The position numbers and the translations under genes were made by a program. A DNA stretch of 64,000 bases from Xanthobacteraceae bacterium (GTDB lineage: Bacteria > Pseudomonadota > Alphaproteobacteria > Rhizobiales > Xanthobacteraceae). The stretch is from the NCBI GenBank assembly GCA_029266425.1, contig JAQSWY010000018.1, positions 37,451 through 101,450 on the forward strand. Reading direction: 5' to 3'. Of the stretch, positions 43,274 to 52,402 are shown one piece after another; position 1 is the first letter of the stretch, and each line of letters starts with the position of its first letter. Under the pieces are notes generated by a model, which was not told where the DNA came from, did not search any database, and saw only the letters and a list, made by a program, of their open reading frames with translations.

Positions 43274-43696
43274 TCGGCCTGTGCAGTTCTGGTGGGAGCA
43301 GTTTGCTCCGTGCCGCTCACCGGCTTCTTATCGGGCGATCTCGCTGGCTGAGGGAACTCCACGCGCAGGAGAGACTCGGCTCGTTGCGGTCTGACCTCAT
43401 TGCGATGCGACGGCACGGAATTCCGCCTTAGCGCGCGGGCGCGGCTCGCCCCCAATTGCCCAAGCCCGTCGTGACCGACCGATGAATGGTCCCTAATGAG
43501 ATTCGAACAATCCATTCTTTTGAATGTCTTGGCATACGAGCGACGGCACGGGCGGGGCGGCTCGGCCTGCGCAGGTGCCTATTGTTTGGCCGCCATTCGA
43601 TGAAAATTTGGGATTGCGCGTTTCGCAGGCGAGCGTAACGTTAGACAGAGGTCAGACCAGTTGCTCCCGTCTCCTCGGTTCAGGTAGGACGCCCAC
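43274..43696. other. Gap without recognisable gene
   Basis: About 420 bp upstream of the ABC binding-protein gene. I see no convincing coding frame. The last 100 bp, with lower G+C (for example ATGAAAATTTGGG near 43600), probably carry the promoter of the transporter operon. Confidence 0.5.
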
Positions 43697-45388
43697 ATGC
43701 TTCGCAATCTGAGTGCTGGAATATCCGCCGTCGCGCGAGCGAACCCTCTCTTTCCTGGCGCGCCACGCGTCCCTCCGCGCGGCACGATTGCAGCCTCCGC
43801 TGCGGCGACTTTCCTCACGGCGACGCTCCTCGGCGCGACGCTGGTCGCCGGCTTCGCACCGTCCGCCCATGCGCAGGGCGCCAAGACCACGCTGGTGGTC
43901 GCCGCCCCGCGCACCCCGGAATCGCTCGACCAGGAATATCCGCCGACTGAGGCCGGCCACGAGGTGCGCCGCAACGTCAATGAGCGCCTGCTCGCCTACG
44001 CCCAGAAGAAAGGCGAGGAAGGCACGCTCTATGAAGACTTCACCACCATCGCCGGCGCGCTGGCCGAGAGTTATGACCTCTCGCCCGACAAGAAGTCGAT
44101 CACCTTCCATCTGCGTAAGGGCGTGAAGTCCTATCGCGGCAACGAGCTCAACGCCGACACGGTGATGTGGTCGTTCGAGCGCGGCTGGAACATGAAGTCG
44201 AACTTCCACTGGTACATGACGCAGATCTTCAAGATCGAGGATCCGAAGGCAGCCTTCACCAAGATCGACGACTACACGGTGAAGGTGTCGATCCCCAATC
44301 CCTCGCCGCTGCTCGACCGCATCTGGATCAACAGCGACCTCGGCATCCTCGACTCTGCCGAAGTGAAGAAGCACCTCACCACCGACGATCCGTGGGCGGC
44401 GCGCTGGCTCTCCACCAACACCGCGTCCTTCGGCCCGTATCAGATCACCAAATACACGCCCGGCCAGGAAGTGGTCTATGAGGCCAATCCGAACTACTGG
44501 CGCGGCCCGGCCAAGCTCACCCGCGTGATCCTGCGCGAGATGCCGACCTCGGCGAACCGCGTCGCCGCGCTGCAAGCAGGCTCGGTCGATGTGGCGGAGT
44601 ATCTGCTGCCACGCGAGCTCGCCTTGCTGCAGAAGGCGCCGGGCGTCACCGTCTACAAGGTGTTCGGCAACTTCATTCACCGCGTCGAGATGAACAACGC
44701 CAAGCCGCCCTTCGACAATGTGAAGGTGCGCCAGGCGCTGAACTATCTGGTGCCGCGCGAGGAGATACTGAAGAGCGTCTATTTCAACACCGCGCGCTTC
44801 ACCAAGAGCCCGATCTCGGAGATCTATCCGGCCTTCACCGACGAGTATTTCTTCTTCAAGAACGATCCGGCCAAAGCCAAGGAACTGCTGGCCGAGGCCG
44901 GCTTCCCCAACGGCTTCAAGACCCAGCTTGCCTATCGCACCGGCGACCAGATCGAGGAGGAGATCGCGGTCATCCTAAAGAGCGCCTTCGCCAAGGCAGG
45001 GGTCGATGTCGAGCTCTTGAAGCTGCCGGCCTCGACCCTGGTGGAGCGCTACACCAAGGGCGAAGTGCCGATGTACTTCTTCCGCGATATGGCGATCGTG
45101 CCCGACGCCGCCTACGTCGCGAACCTCTGGCTCAATAGCGCCTCGGCGATTAACTACTCCAAGTTCAAGAGCCCCGAGGTCGACCAGCTGATCAATGCCG
45201 GCCTGACCAGCACCGATGACGCCAAGCGCCTCACCGACATGAAGCGGGTGCAGCAGATCACCATGGAGTCCGCTCCCTGGGTGTTCCTGATGAATCCCGG
45301 CTACCAGCTCGCCACGCGCAGCAACGTCAAGGGCTATTCCTGGTACACGCCGAACGGCAACGCCTTCTACGACATGTACAAGGACTGA
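43697..45388 (+). CDS. Peptide-type ABC transporter substrate-binding protein (SBP family 5)
   Basis: The 563-residue protein has an unusually long N-terminal export region (about 62 residues ending HAQG), then the family 5 fold: LVVAAPRTPESLDQEYPP, NERLLAYAQKK, SYDLSPDKKSITFHLRKGVKS, GPYQITKYTPGQEVVYEANPNYW and VKVRQALNYLVPREEI. It should bind the substrate of the degradation genes downstream. A strong stem-loop terminator-like structure follows, before the permeases. Confidence 0.92.
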   Translation: MLRNLSAGISAVARANPLFPGAPRVPPRGTIAASAAATFLTATLLGATLVAGFAPSAHAQGAKTTLVVAAPRTPESLDQEYPPTEAGHEVRRNVNERLLAYAQKKGEEGTLYEDFTTIAGALAESYDLSPDKKSITFHLRKGVKSYRGNELNADTVMWSFERGWNMKSNFHWYMTQIFKIEDPKAAFTKIDDYTVKVSIPNPSPLLDRIWINSDLGILDSAEVKKHLTTDDPWAARWLSTNTASFGPYQITKYTPGQEVVYEANPNYWRGPAKLTRVILREMPTSANRVAALQAGSVDVAEYLLPRELALLQKAPGVTVYKVFGNFIHRVEMNNAKPPFDNVKVRQALNYLVPREEILKSVYFNTARFTKSPISEIYPAFTDEYFFFKNDPAKAKELLAEAGFPNGFKTQLAYRTGDQIEEEIAVILKSAFAKAGVDVELLKLPASTLVERYTKGEVPMYFFRDMAIVPDAAYVANLWLNSASAINYSKFKSPEVDQLINAGLTSTDDAKRLTDMKRVQQITMESAPWVFLMNPGYQLATRSNVKGYSWYTPNGNAFYDMYKD

Positions 45389-45411
45389 GACCCCCGAGGG
45401 ACGGCCCCCTT

Positions 45412-45445
45412 GCGGCTCCGGCGCCAGCGCCGGGGCCGCGCTTTT
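45412..45445 (+). terminator. Terminator/attenuator between binding-protein and permease genes
   Basis: A 13-bp stem with one G-T pair (45412-45424 with 45427-45439), loop CA, is followed by GCTTTT. It looks like a leaky intrinsic terminator that lets the binding protein be made in excess over the permeases. Confidence 0.75.
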
Positions 45446-45465
45446 CCCCCCGATTATGTAGAGGA

Positions 45466-46536
45466 ATGGACCGGCCAAGCATGAGTGCAGCAACCGCCGC
45501 CGTCGCCAGTATCTGGGGCGCCATCCCGCGTCCGCTGCGGATCGTCATCAGCCGGCTGGCGATGCTGGTGCCGCAGATGTTCGGCGTGATGATGGTGACC
45601 TTCCTGCTGGTGCGCATGCTGCCGGGCGACCCGGCGCTGCTGCTGCTCGGCAACATGGCGACGCCCGAGACCATCGCCGCCTTCCGCGAACGGCTCGGCC
45701 TCAATTTGCCGATCTGGGACCAGTTCATCCGCTATGTGTGGAACGCGCTGCACGGCGATCTCGGCATCTCCATCTTCACCTCCAATCCCGTGGTCACCGA
45801 CCTGATGGAGCGCGCCCCGGCGACGCTCGAGCTCATCACCTATGCGATGATCCTCACCATCCTCGTGGGCGTCACGCTGGCGGTGATCTCGGTGGTGCGG
45901 CCGGGCGGTGCGATCGATATCGGCAGCCGGGTCTATGGCCTTGCCGCCGGCGCCATTCCCGATTTCTGGATCGGCCTCTTACTGATCTATTTCTTCTTCT
46001 ACATGCTGGGCTGGGCCGCGGCGCCGTTCGGGCGTATCGACACCTTCGTCTCGCCGCCGCCGACCGTCACCGGCTTTTACACAATAGACAGCCTGATCGC
46101 CGGCGATCCCGCCGCCTTCTTCTCCTCCGCGGGGCGGCTGGTGCTCCCCGTCGCGACGCTCGCCATCGTCAATGCCGGCGCGCTGATGAAGATGACCAAG
46201 ACCGTGTTCACCGACGTCTATCGCAGCGACTTCATCCGCCACGCCCGCGCTTCCGGCCTGCCGGAAAGCGTCATCCGCCGTGCCGCCCTGCGCAATTCGC
46301 TGCCGCCCATCATCACGCTGGTGGGTTTCCTCGTCGGCTTCCTGCTAGGTGCCGCGGTGCTGGTCGAGACCATCTTCGCCTGGGGCGGGCTCGGCCAATA
46401 TGCGGTGCAGTCGGTGGTGAACAGCGACTATCCGGCGCTGCAGGGCTTCGTGCTGGTGGCCGCCGCCTTCATCCTGGTCGTCTACACCGTGGTCGACATC
46501 CTCTACGAACTCGCCGATCCGAGGATCAGGGTCTGA
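45466..46536 (+). CDS. ABC transporter permease (DppB type)
   Basis: The 356-residue protein starts at 45466 behind GTAGAGGA; an ATG at 45481 is a possible alternative. It has six membrane helices with FLLVRMLPGDPALLLLG, ERLGLNLPIWDQFIRYV, and the coupling loop FIRHARASGLPESVIRRAALRNSLP. A periplasmic insert around DTFVSPPPTVTGFYTIDS is longer than in typical DppB. Its stop overlaps the next start (TGATG). Confidence 0.92.
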   Translation: MDRPSMSAATAAVASIWGAIPRPLRIVISRLAMLVPQMFGVMMVTFLLVRMLPGDPALLLLGNMATPETIAAFRERLGLNLPIWDQFIRYVWNALHGDLGISIFTSNPVVTDLMERAPATLELITYAMILTILVGVTLAVISVVRPGGAIDIGSRVYGLAAGAIPDFWIGLLLIYFFFYMLGWAAAPFGRIDTFVSPPPTVTGFYTIDSLIAGDPAAFFSSAGRLVLPVATLAIVNAGALMKMTKTVFTDVYRSDFIRHARASGLPESVIRRAALRNSLPPIITLVGFLVGFLLGAAVLVETIFAWGGLGQYAVQSVVNSDYPALQGFVLVAAAFILVVYTVVDILYELADPRIRV

Positions 46537-47372
46537 TGGCGCGGCTCATCAAATATGTGAAGCGCCACCCCGCCGCTCTGGTCGGGCTGCTGCTGCTCGC
46601 GCTCCAAGTGCTGGCGATCATCTTCGCGCCCTTCATCACCTTCTATTCGCCGACCGAGGCCGACCCCATCGCCTCGCTCCAGCCGCCATCGATCGAGCAC
46701 TGGTTCGGCACCGATGTGTCGGGCATGGATATCTACGCCCGCGTCGTCTACGCCACCCGCATCAATCTGCTGATCTCGATCAGCGCGGTGGCCTTCGCCT
46801 TCGCGGTCGGCGTGCCTATCGGGCTGCTGATCGGCTTCTATCGCGGCTGGCTGTCGTCGCTGGTGATGCGGCTGTTCGACTTCATCCAGTCCTTTCCGGT
46901 GTTCGTGCTCGGCATGGCGCTGGTTTCCGTCATGGGCCAGGAGATCTGGAACGTCGCCATCGTGCTCGCCGTGTTGTTCATTCCGATGTTCGCCCGCGTC
47001 ATCCGCGCCGAGGTGCTCTCGCTGCGCGAGCGGCCCTTCGTCGGCGCGGCGCGGTGCAGCGGCGCCACGGATTTCTCCATCATGTTCCGCCACATCCTGC
47101 CCAACGCACTCACCCCGGCCATCGTCCAGATCTCGATCAGTGTCGGCCTCGCCATATTGCTCACCGCGGGCCTCTCCTTCGTCGGCGCCGGCGTGCGCAT
47201 GCCGACGCCGGAATGGGGGCTGATGGTCTCCACCGGCGCGCAGCAGATGATCCTCGGCGTGTGGTGGGTCGCCCTGTTCCCGGGCCTCGCCATCGTCGTT
47301 GCCGTGCTGAGCTTCGCGCTGATCGGCGACATGGCGAAGGACCTCTCCGACCCCACTACGAGGGACCGCTGA
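46536..47372 (+). CDS. ABC transporter permease (DppC type)
   Basis: Starting at 46536 by overlap with the previous stop, it has 278 residues: HPAALVGLLLLALQVLAIIFAPF, the hallmark EHWFGTDVSGMDIYARVVYATR, and the coupling loop ERPFVGAARCSGATDFSIMFRHI. Partner of the preceding permease. The stop overlaps the ATPase start. Confidence 0.92.
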   Translation: MARLIKYVKRHPAALVGLLLLALQVLAIIFAPFITFYSPTEADPIASLQPPSIEHWFGTDVSGMDIYARVVYATRINLLISISAVAFAFAVGVPIGLLIGFYRGWLSSLVMRLFDFIQSFPVFVLGMALVSVMGQEIWNVAIVLAVLFIPMFARVIRAEVLSLRERPFVGAARCSGATDFSIMFRHILPNALTPAIVQISISVGLAILLTAGLSFVGAGVRMPTPEWGLMVSTGAQQMILGVWWVALFPGLAIVVAVLSFALIGDMAKDLSDPTTRDR

Positions 47373-49033
47373 TGCGCGCGCCGACCACGACGCCGCTGCT
47401 CGCGGTCGACAATCTCACCGTCGATTTCGGCGCGGGCACGCCAAAGGCGCTCGACGGCGTCTCGTTCGAGCTGCGCCGCGACGAGGTGCTCGGCATTGTC
47501 GGCGAGACCGGCGCCGGCAAGTCGGTGCTGGCGCGCAGCCTCCTGAACCTGCTGCCCGAGGGCGGGCGGGTGGTCGAGGGGGATGTGCGGCTCGACGGCG
47601 CCTCAATCCTGGAGATGGACGAGGCCGAGCAGCGCCGGATCCGCGGCGCCCGCATCGCCCTGATCGGCACCAATGCCAAGGCGCTGCTGGACCCGGTCGA
47701 GACCGTCGGCGCGCAGATCGCCCGGGTGCTGCGCGCCCATAAGCCGTGCAGCCGCAGGCAAGCCTGGGCGGCGGCGGTCGACTTGCTATCGCAGGTCGGC
47801 ATCGTCAATCCGGAGCGGCGGGCGAGTGCCTATCCGCACCAGCTCTCCGGCGGCATGGCGCAGCGCGTCGTCATCGCCATGGCCATGGTGGCCAATCCCG
47901 ACATCGTGCTGGCTGACGACGCCACGCTGGGGCTCGACGCCACCATCCAGGTGCAGGTGCTGGATCTCCTGGTGAAGCGCTGCCGCGAGCTCGGCGCCGG
48001 CGTCGTGCTCATCACCCACGACCTCGGCATCATCGCGCATTATTGCGACCGCGTGGCCATCATGCGCGATGGCCGCATCATCGAGCTCGAACAGGTCGGC
48101 GGTTTCCTCGATGCGCCGCGCGAGGATTATAGCCGCACGCTGCTGGAGGCCGCCAAGGTTCGCCCGACCCCGATGGTCGGCGGCGAGCTCGGCGAAAGCG
48201 AAAATGCGGAGCGGCTGCTCGATGTCACCCGGCTGGAGAAGTTCTTCCCCATTGCCGGCACCACCGAGGTGGTGCGCGCCATCGACGACGTCTCCTTCAC
48301 CGTGCGCAAGGGCGAGACGCTGGCCCTCGTCGGCGAGAGCGGCTCCGGCAAGACCACGGTCGGCCAGTGCCTGGTGCGCCTCCTGGAGAGCGACAGCGGC
48401 GGCATCATTTTCGACGGCGTCGACATCACCAATATGCCGGTGAAGGAATTCCGCGCGCTACGCCGGCGCATCCAGATGGTGTTCCAGGAACCCTATGTGG
48501 CGCTGAACCCGCGCTGGCCGGTGCGGGCACTGATCGCCGAACCCTTGCAACTCGACCCGTCCATGGACCGCCGCGACCGCGAGCGCCGGGTGAGGGAACT
48601 GCTCGATCTCGTGCATCTGCCGATGAGCCTCGCGGATGCTTACCCGCACCAGCTCACCGCCGGCGAGCAGAAGCGCATCGGCATTGCCCGCGCCCTCGCC
48701 ACCGGGCCGGATTTCGTGGTGTTCGACGAACCGACCACGGCGCTCGACATCCGCGTACGCGCGCAGATCATCGACTTGGTGCGTGACCTCCAGGCCGAGA
48801 TCGGCATGTCGGCGCTGTTCATCACCCACGACCTCAACTCGGTGCGCTCGCTCGCCCACAATGTCGCGGTGATGCGCTACGGCAAGATCGTCGAGTACGG
48901 CGAGACCGAGACCATCTTCGCCCGCCCGGTGGAGGACTACACCCGGATGCTGCTCGCGGCCGAGCTCCCGATCGAACAGGGCACCATCCAGCGCGAGCGC
49001 GCCGAGACCCGCCGCCTGTCGGCAACCGCTTAG
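47372..49033 (+). CDS. Fused peptide-type ABC transporter ATPase
   Basis: The 553-residue protein joins two nucleotide-binding domains. The first has GETGAGKS, LSGGM and a Walker B with a changed acid position (IVLADDATLGLDA: Asp-Asp-Ala instead of Asp-Glu-Pro); the second has GESGSGKT, LTAGEQ in place of LSGGQ, and FVVFDEPTTALDI. Unlike the ATPase at 29649 it lacks the C-terminal cysteine regions. The degenerate first Walker B and the changed second signature suggest that only one of the two composite ATP sites is fully active. Confidence 0.9.
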   Translation: MRAPTTTPLLAVDNLTVDFGAGTPKALDGVSFELRRDEVLGIVGETGAGKSVLARSLLNLLPEGGRVVEGDVRLDGASILEMDEAEQRRIRGARIALIGTNAKALLDPVETVGAQIARVLRAHKPCSRRQAWAAAVDLLSQVGIVNPERRASAYPHQLSGGMAQRVVIAMAMVANPDIVLADDATLGLDATIQVQVLDLLVKRCRELGAGVVLITHDLGIIAHYCDRVAIMRDGRIIELEQVGGFLDAPREDYSRTLLEAAKVRPTPMVGGELGESENAERLLDVTRLEKFFPIAGTTEVVRAIDDVSFTVRKGETLALVGESGSGKTTVGQCLVRLLESDSGGIIFDGVDITNMPVKEFRALRRRIQMVFQEPYVALNPRWPVRALIAEPLQLDPSMDRRDRERRVRELLDLVHLPMSLADAYPHQLTAGEQKRIGIARALATGPDFVVFDEPTTALDIRVRAQIIDLVRDLQAEIGMSALFITHDLNSVRSLAHNVAVMRYGKIVEYGETETIFARPVEDYTRMLLAAELPIEQGTIQRERAETRRLSATA

Positions 49034-49046
49034 AGAGACGCCTGGA

Positions 49047-49958
49047 ATGGAAAAGTGCATCCTCGTCACCGGCGGCGCCGGGCTGGTCGGCAACGCGGTG
49101 CGCCGCCGGCTGGAGAGCCAGGGCCGCAAGGTGGTTGCCATCGACCTTGCAGAGCGCACCCGCGACGGCGCGCCGCTCACCTTCTGCGACCTCGGCGACA
49201 TCCATCGCCTGCACGCCATCGCCACCGACAATGCCATCGACGGCATCGTGCATTGCGGCGCCCATTCCGGGCCGATGGTTGCGCGCGACAATCCTTATTC
49301 GATGGTGCAGGTGAATGTTGTCGGCACCGCCAACATGCTGGAGTTGGCGCGCGTGCATAAAGTGCGGCGCATGGTGTTCTGCTCTTCCACCAGCGCCTAT
49401 GGCGACACGCCGGAAGGCTTGGTCCCGGAGGACGTGCCGCTGCGCCCGACCTCGGTCTATGGCGGCAGCAAGGCGGCGAGCGAGGCGCTGCTCTGGACCT
49501 ATTGGCGCCAGTTCGGGGTCGATGCGCTGGCGATCCGCCTCTCCTGGGTCTACGGGCCCGGCCGCACCACCGACTGCATCATTCGCACCATGATCGAGGA
49601 TGCGCTGGCCGGGCGGCCGACCCGCATGCCGTTCGGCCAGGATTTCCACCGCCAGTTCATCCATGTGGAAGACGCGGTGAGCGCGCTGCTGCTCGCGCTC
49701 GATGCCGGCGAAATGCCCCGCCGCATCTACACCGTCACCGGCGAGACCTATGCGACGCTTGGTGAGATCAGCGAGGTGGTGAAGCGCGTGCTGCCGCAAG
49801 CCGACATCGCGCTGCAGCCCGGGCCGGACCCGGTCGACGATGTGCATCGGCGCTTCGACATCACCGCGGCGAAGCGCGATCTCGGCTACGCGCCACAATT
49901 CGATCTGGAGACGGGCATCCGGTCCTACGCCGGCTGGCTCGCCGCCCGTACCGCCTGA
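49047..49958 (+). CDS. NAD-dependent epimerase/dehydratase (extended SDR)
   Basis: The 303-residue protein has the extended-SDR cofactor motif VTGGAGLVGNAV (residues 7-18), the catalytic Ser-Tyr-Lys region (CSSTSAYGD and SVYGGSKAASE) and WVYGPGRTTD. Such enzymes act on nucleotide sugars or on sugar acids/uronates. It follows the ATPase gene by 13 bp, so it is probably in the transporter operon and acts on the imported compound. No nucleotide-sugar genes are near. Confidence 0.88.
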   Translation: MEKCILVTGGAGLVGNAVRRRLESQGRKVVAIDLAERTRDGAPLTFCDLGDIHRLHAIATDNAIDGIVHCGAHSGPMVARDNPYSMVQVNVVGTANMLELARVHKVRRMVFCSSTSAYGDTPEGLVPEDVPLRPTSVYGGSKAASEALLWTYWRQFGVDALAIRLSWVYGPGRTTDCIIRTMIEDALAGRPTRMPFGQDFHRQFIHVEDAVSALLLALDAGEMPRRIYTVTGETYATLGEISEVVKRVLPQADIALQPGPDPVDDVHRRFDITAAKRDLGYAPQFDLETGIRSYAGWLAARTA

Positions 49959-49977
49959 GAGGCCGAGCCCATAATTC

Positions 49978-50088
49978 CCTCTCCCCCGTCGGGGAGAGGT
50001 GGCCCGCGAAGCGGGTCGGTGACGGGGACACACCGTTGCGGAGCGGCGAAGACCCCTCACCCTAACCCTCTCCCCAATGGGGAGAGGG
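49978..50088. repeat. Dispersed intergenic palindromic repeat element
   Basis: The 110-bp element has a CCTCTCCCC/GGGGAGAGG hairpin at 49978-49999, a small CCCGC-GAA-GCGGG hairpin at 50003-50015, and a 10-bp hairpin with loop AAT at 50066-50088. This pattern (paired CTCTCCCC hairpins at both ends) is a frequent intergenic repeat in Hyphomicrobiales genomes. Confidence 0.75.
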
Positions 50089-50140
50089 GGAGCCGACCAA
50101 CGATGCGCGTTCGCAAAGATGCGCCAGTGGAGGAGTGCCG

Positions 50141-50896
50141 ATGAAGGAGTTTTCGCTCGAAGGCCGCAAGGCGCTGGTGACCGGCGGCAGCCGCGGCATC
50201 GGCGGCGAAGTGGTCGAGCTGTTCGCCCGCTATGGCGCCGAGGTGGCCTTCTGCCATTATGGCGATGCCGCCAATGCCGAGGCGCTGGCGGCACGCCTCA
50301 CCGCCGCTGGCAGCAAGGTCTACGGCACGGAGTGCGATGTTTCCGACGAGGCGGTGGTCGACGCCATGGCGGCCTGGGCCAAGGACAAGCTCGGCCAGGT
50401 CGATATCCTCGTGAACATGGCCGGCATCGGCGGCGACAAGGCCTTCGTCGATCTGACCGTCGCCGATTGGGACCGCATGCTCGGCGTGCATCTGCGCGGC
50501 CATTTCCTGGTGACGCGGCATTTCTTCGGCGACATGGTCGTGCGCGGCTATGGCCGCATCGTCAATTGCGCCTCGCAGCTCGCCTATCGCGGCGCGCCGG
50601 GCCTTGCGCATTATTGCGCGGCCAAGGCCGGCATTGTCGGCTTCACCCGCGCGCTCGCCTATGAGGGCGCACCGCACGGCGTGACGGTGAACGCCATCGC
50701 CCCGGGGGCCACCGAGACCGTGCTGCTGAACGGCCTCACCGATGAATGGCGGGCGATGAAGCTCAAGGAGATCCCGCTCGGCCGCTTCGGCGAGGTCTCC
50801 GACATCGCGCCGACCATCCTGCTCCTCGCCTCCGATGCCGGTGCCTTCTATGTCGGCCAGACGCTGTCGCCGAACGGCGGCGACATCATGCTGTGA
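50141..50896 (+). CDS. SDR-family oxidoreductase
   Basis: The ATG at 50141 has GGAGGA seven bases upstream; a GTG two codons earlier is less likely. The 251-residue protein has GGSRGIGG (about 16-23), NMAGIGG, the catalytic CASQLAYRGAPGLAHYCAAK and the C-terminal GGDIML. It is a classical NAD(P)-dependent short-chain dehydrogenase of FabG-like type. It lies between the epimerase and the hydantoinase and is likely a step in the same pathway; substrate unknown. Confidence 0.9.
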   Translation: MKEFSLEGRKALVTGGSRGIGGEVVELFARYGAEVAFCHYGDAANAEALAARLTAAGSKVYGTECDVSDEAVVDAMAAWAKDKLGQVDILVNMAGIGGDKAFVDLTVADWDRMLGVHLRGHFLVTRHFFGDMVVRGYGRIVNCASQLAYRGAPGLAHYCAAKAGIVGFTRALAYEGAPHGVTVNAIAPGATETVLLNGLTDEWRAMKLKEIPLGRFGEVSDIAPTILLLASDAGAFYVGQTLSPNGGDIML

Positions 50897-50943
50897 GCAT
50901 GGTGCCGAAAAGTGTGAAGCGGTTCTCGGAGGACACCATGCTC
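50895..50943. repeat. Palindromic intergenic repeat (GAGCATGGTG type)
   Basis: A 10-bp stem (50895-50904 with 50934-50943) encloses a second imperfect stem (CCGAAAA with TTCTCGG). It starts in the stop codon of the SDR gene. It belongs to the same general family as the second hairpin between larA and larC. Confidence 0.7.
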
Positions 50944-50971
50944 CAGCGTACTGAAATCGGGGAACGCAGCA

Positions 50972-52399
50972 ATGAGCGACTATGATCTCGTCATTCGGGG
51001 CGGCACCGTCGTCACCGCTGCCGACACCATGCGCGCCGATGTCGGCATACGCGACGGCCGCATCGTCGCGGTGGCTTCGAGCCTCACGGGCGGGGCGAAG
51101 ACCATCGACGCCTCGAGCCTTCTGGTGATGCCGGGCGGCATCGACAGCCATGTGCATCTCGCCCAGCCGGCTTTCGGCGGTCCGGCCATGGCGGACGGCT
51201 TCGAGAGCGGCACGCGCTCGGCAATCGCCGGTGGCAACACCACCGTGCTGCCCTTCGCGCTGCAGCCGCGCGGCGCCAGCCTGCGCGAGAGCGTGATGGA
51301 TTATCACAAGGAGGCGGAGGGCAAGTCCTATTGCGACTACGGCTTCCACCTCATCATTTCCGACCCGACGGCAAGCGTGCTCGGCCAGGAACTGCCGGCG
51401 CTGGTCGGCGACGGCTACACCTCGTTCAAGGTGTTCATGACCTATGACGACCTCGTGCTGAACGACCGGCAATTGCTGGAGGTGTTCGACTGCGCGCGCG
51501 GCTGCGGCGCGCTCGTCATGGTGCATTGCGAGGGCTATGACGCCATCCGCTTCATGACCGAGCGCCTGGAGCGCGCCGGCAAGACCGCGCCCTATTATCA
51601 CGGCGTCTCCCGCCCGCAGTCGGTGGAGCGCGAGGCGACGCACCGCGCCATCAGCCATGCCGAGCTGACCGACGTGCCGATCATGGTGGTGCATGTCTCC
51701 GGCCGCGAGCCGATGGAGCAGATCCGCTGGGCCCAGCAGCGCGGCCTCAAGGTCTATGGCGAGACCTGCCCGCAATATGTCGCGCTCACCGCCGACGACA
51801 TGAAAGGCCTCAACATGGACGAGAGCGGCGGCAAATATGTCTGCTCGCCGCCGCCGCGCGACCATGCGAGCTGGGAGGCCATCTGGGAAGGCATCCGCAC
51901 CGGCGTGTTCCAGACCTTCTCTTCCGACCATTGCCCGTTCTTCTACGAAGGCGAGATGGGCAAGCTGCACGCCAAGGCACGCACCTCGTTCCGCTGGGTG
52001 CCGAACGGCATTCCCGGTATCGAGACGCGGCTGCAGATCCTGTTCTCGAAGGGGGTCAACGAGGGGCGCATCACGCTCAACGAGTTCGTGGCGCTGACCT
52101 CGACCAACCACGCCAAATTGTACGGCCTCTATCCGAAGAAGGGCTCGATCGCCCCTGGATTCGACGCCGACATCGTGCTGTGGGACCCCAAGCGCCGCGA
52201 GACCATCAGCCAGTCGCTGATGCACCACGGCTCCGACTACACGCCCTATGAGGGGCTCAGCGTCACCGGCTGGCCGGTGATGACCATCCTGCGCGGCAAG
52301 CCGGTCGCGGAGGAGGGCAGGATTCTCGGTGCGCCAGGTGATGGCGGCTTCCTCAAGCGGGAGCTGTCGCCCTATGCCGTGCCGGCCGGGAGGGCCTGA
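50972..52399 (+). CDS. Dihydropyrimidinase/D-hydantoinase-like cyclic amidohydrolase
   Basis: The 475-residue protein has the amidohydrolase metal set of this family: HVH (60-62), the lysine to be carboxylated at 153 (SFKVFMTYDD), His185 (MVHCEG), a later His in MVVHVSG, and the catalytic Asp in FSSDHCPF. It opens cyclic ureides such as dihydrouracil, hydantoin or 5-substituted hydantoins to N-carbamoyl amino acids using two zinc ions. The next steps here are not a typical carbamoylase but an SDR, so the ring may carry a substituent that is oxidised. The metal supply may come from the CobW protein encoded nearby. Confidence 0.92.
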   Translation: MSDYDLVIRGGTVVTAADTMRADVGIRDGRIVAVASSLTGGAKTIDASSLLVMPGGIDSHVHLAQPAFGGPAMADGFESGTRSAIAGGNTTVLPFALQPRGASLRESVMDYHKEAEGKSYCDYGFHLIISDPTASVLGQELPALVGDGYTSFKVFMTYDDLVLNDRQLLEVFDCARGCGALVMVHCEGYDAIRFMTERLERAGKTAPYYHGVSRPQSVEREATHRAISHAELTDVPIMVVHVSGREPMEQIRWAQQRGLKVYGETCPQYVALTADDMKGLNMDESGGKYVCSPPPRDHASWEAIWEGIRTGVFQTFSSDHCPFFYEGEMGKLHAKARTSFRWVPNGIPGIETRLQILFSKGVNEGRITLNEFVALTSTNHAKLYGLYPKKGSIAPGFDADIVLWDPKRRETISQSLMHHGSDYTPYEGLSVTGWPVMTILRGKPVAEEGRILGAPGDGGFLKRELSPYAVPAGRA

Positions 52400-52402
52400 G
52401 CG

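Noticed and set aside
43201..43515. A minus-strand frame of 104 codons upstream of the ABC binding-protein gene
   Set aside because: It runs in a different frame from the decarboxylase relic and shows no conserved pattern.
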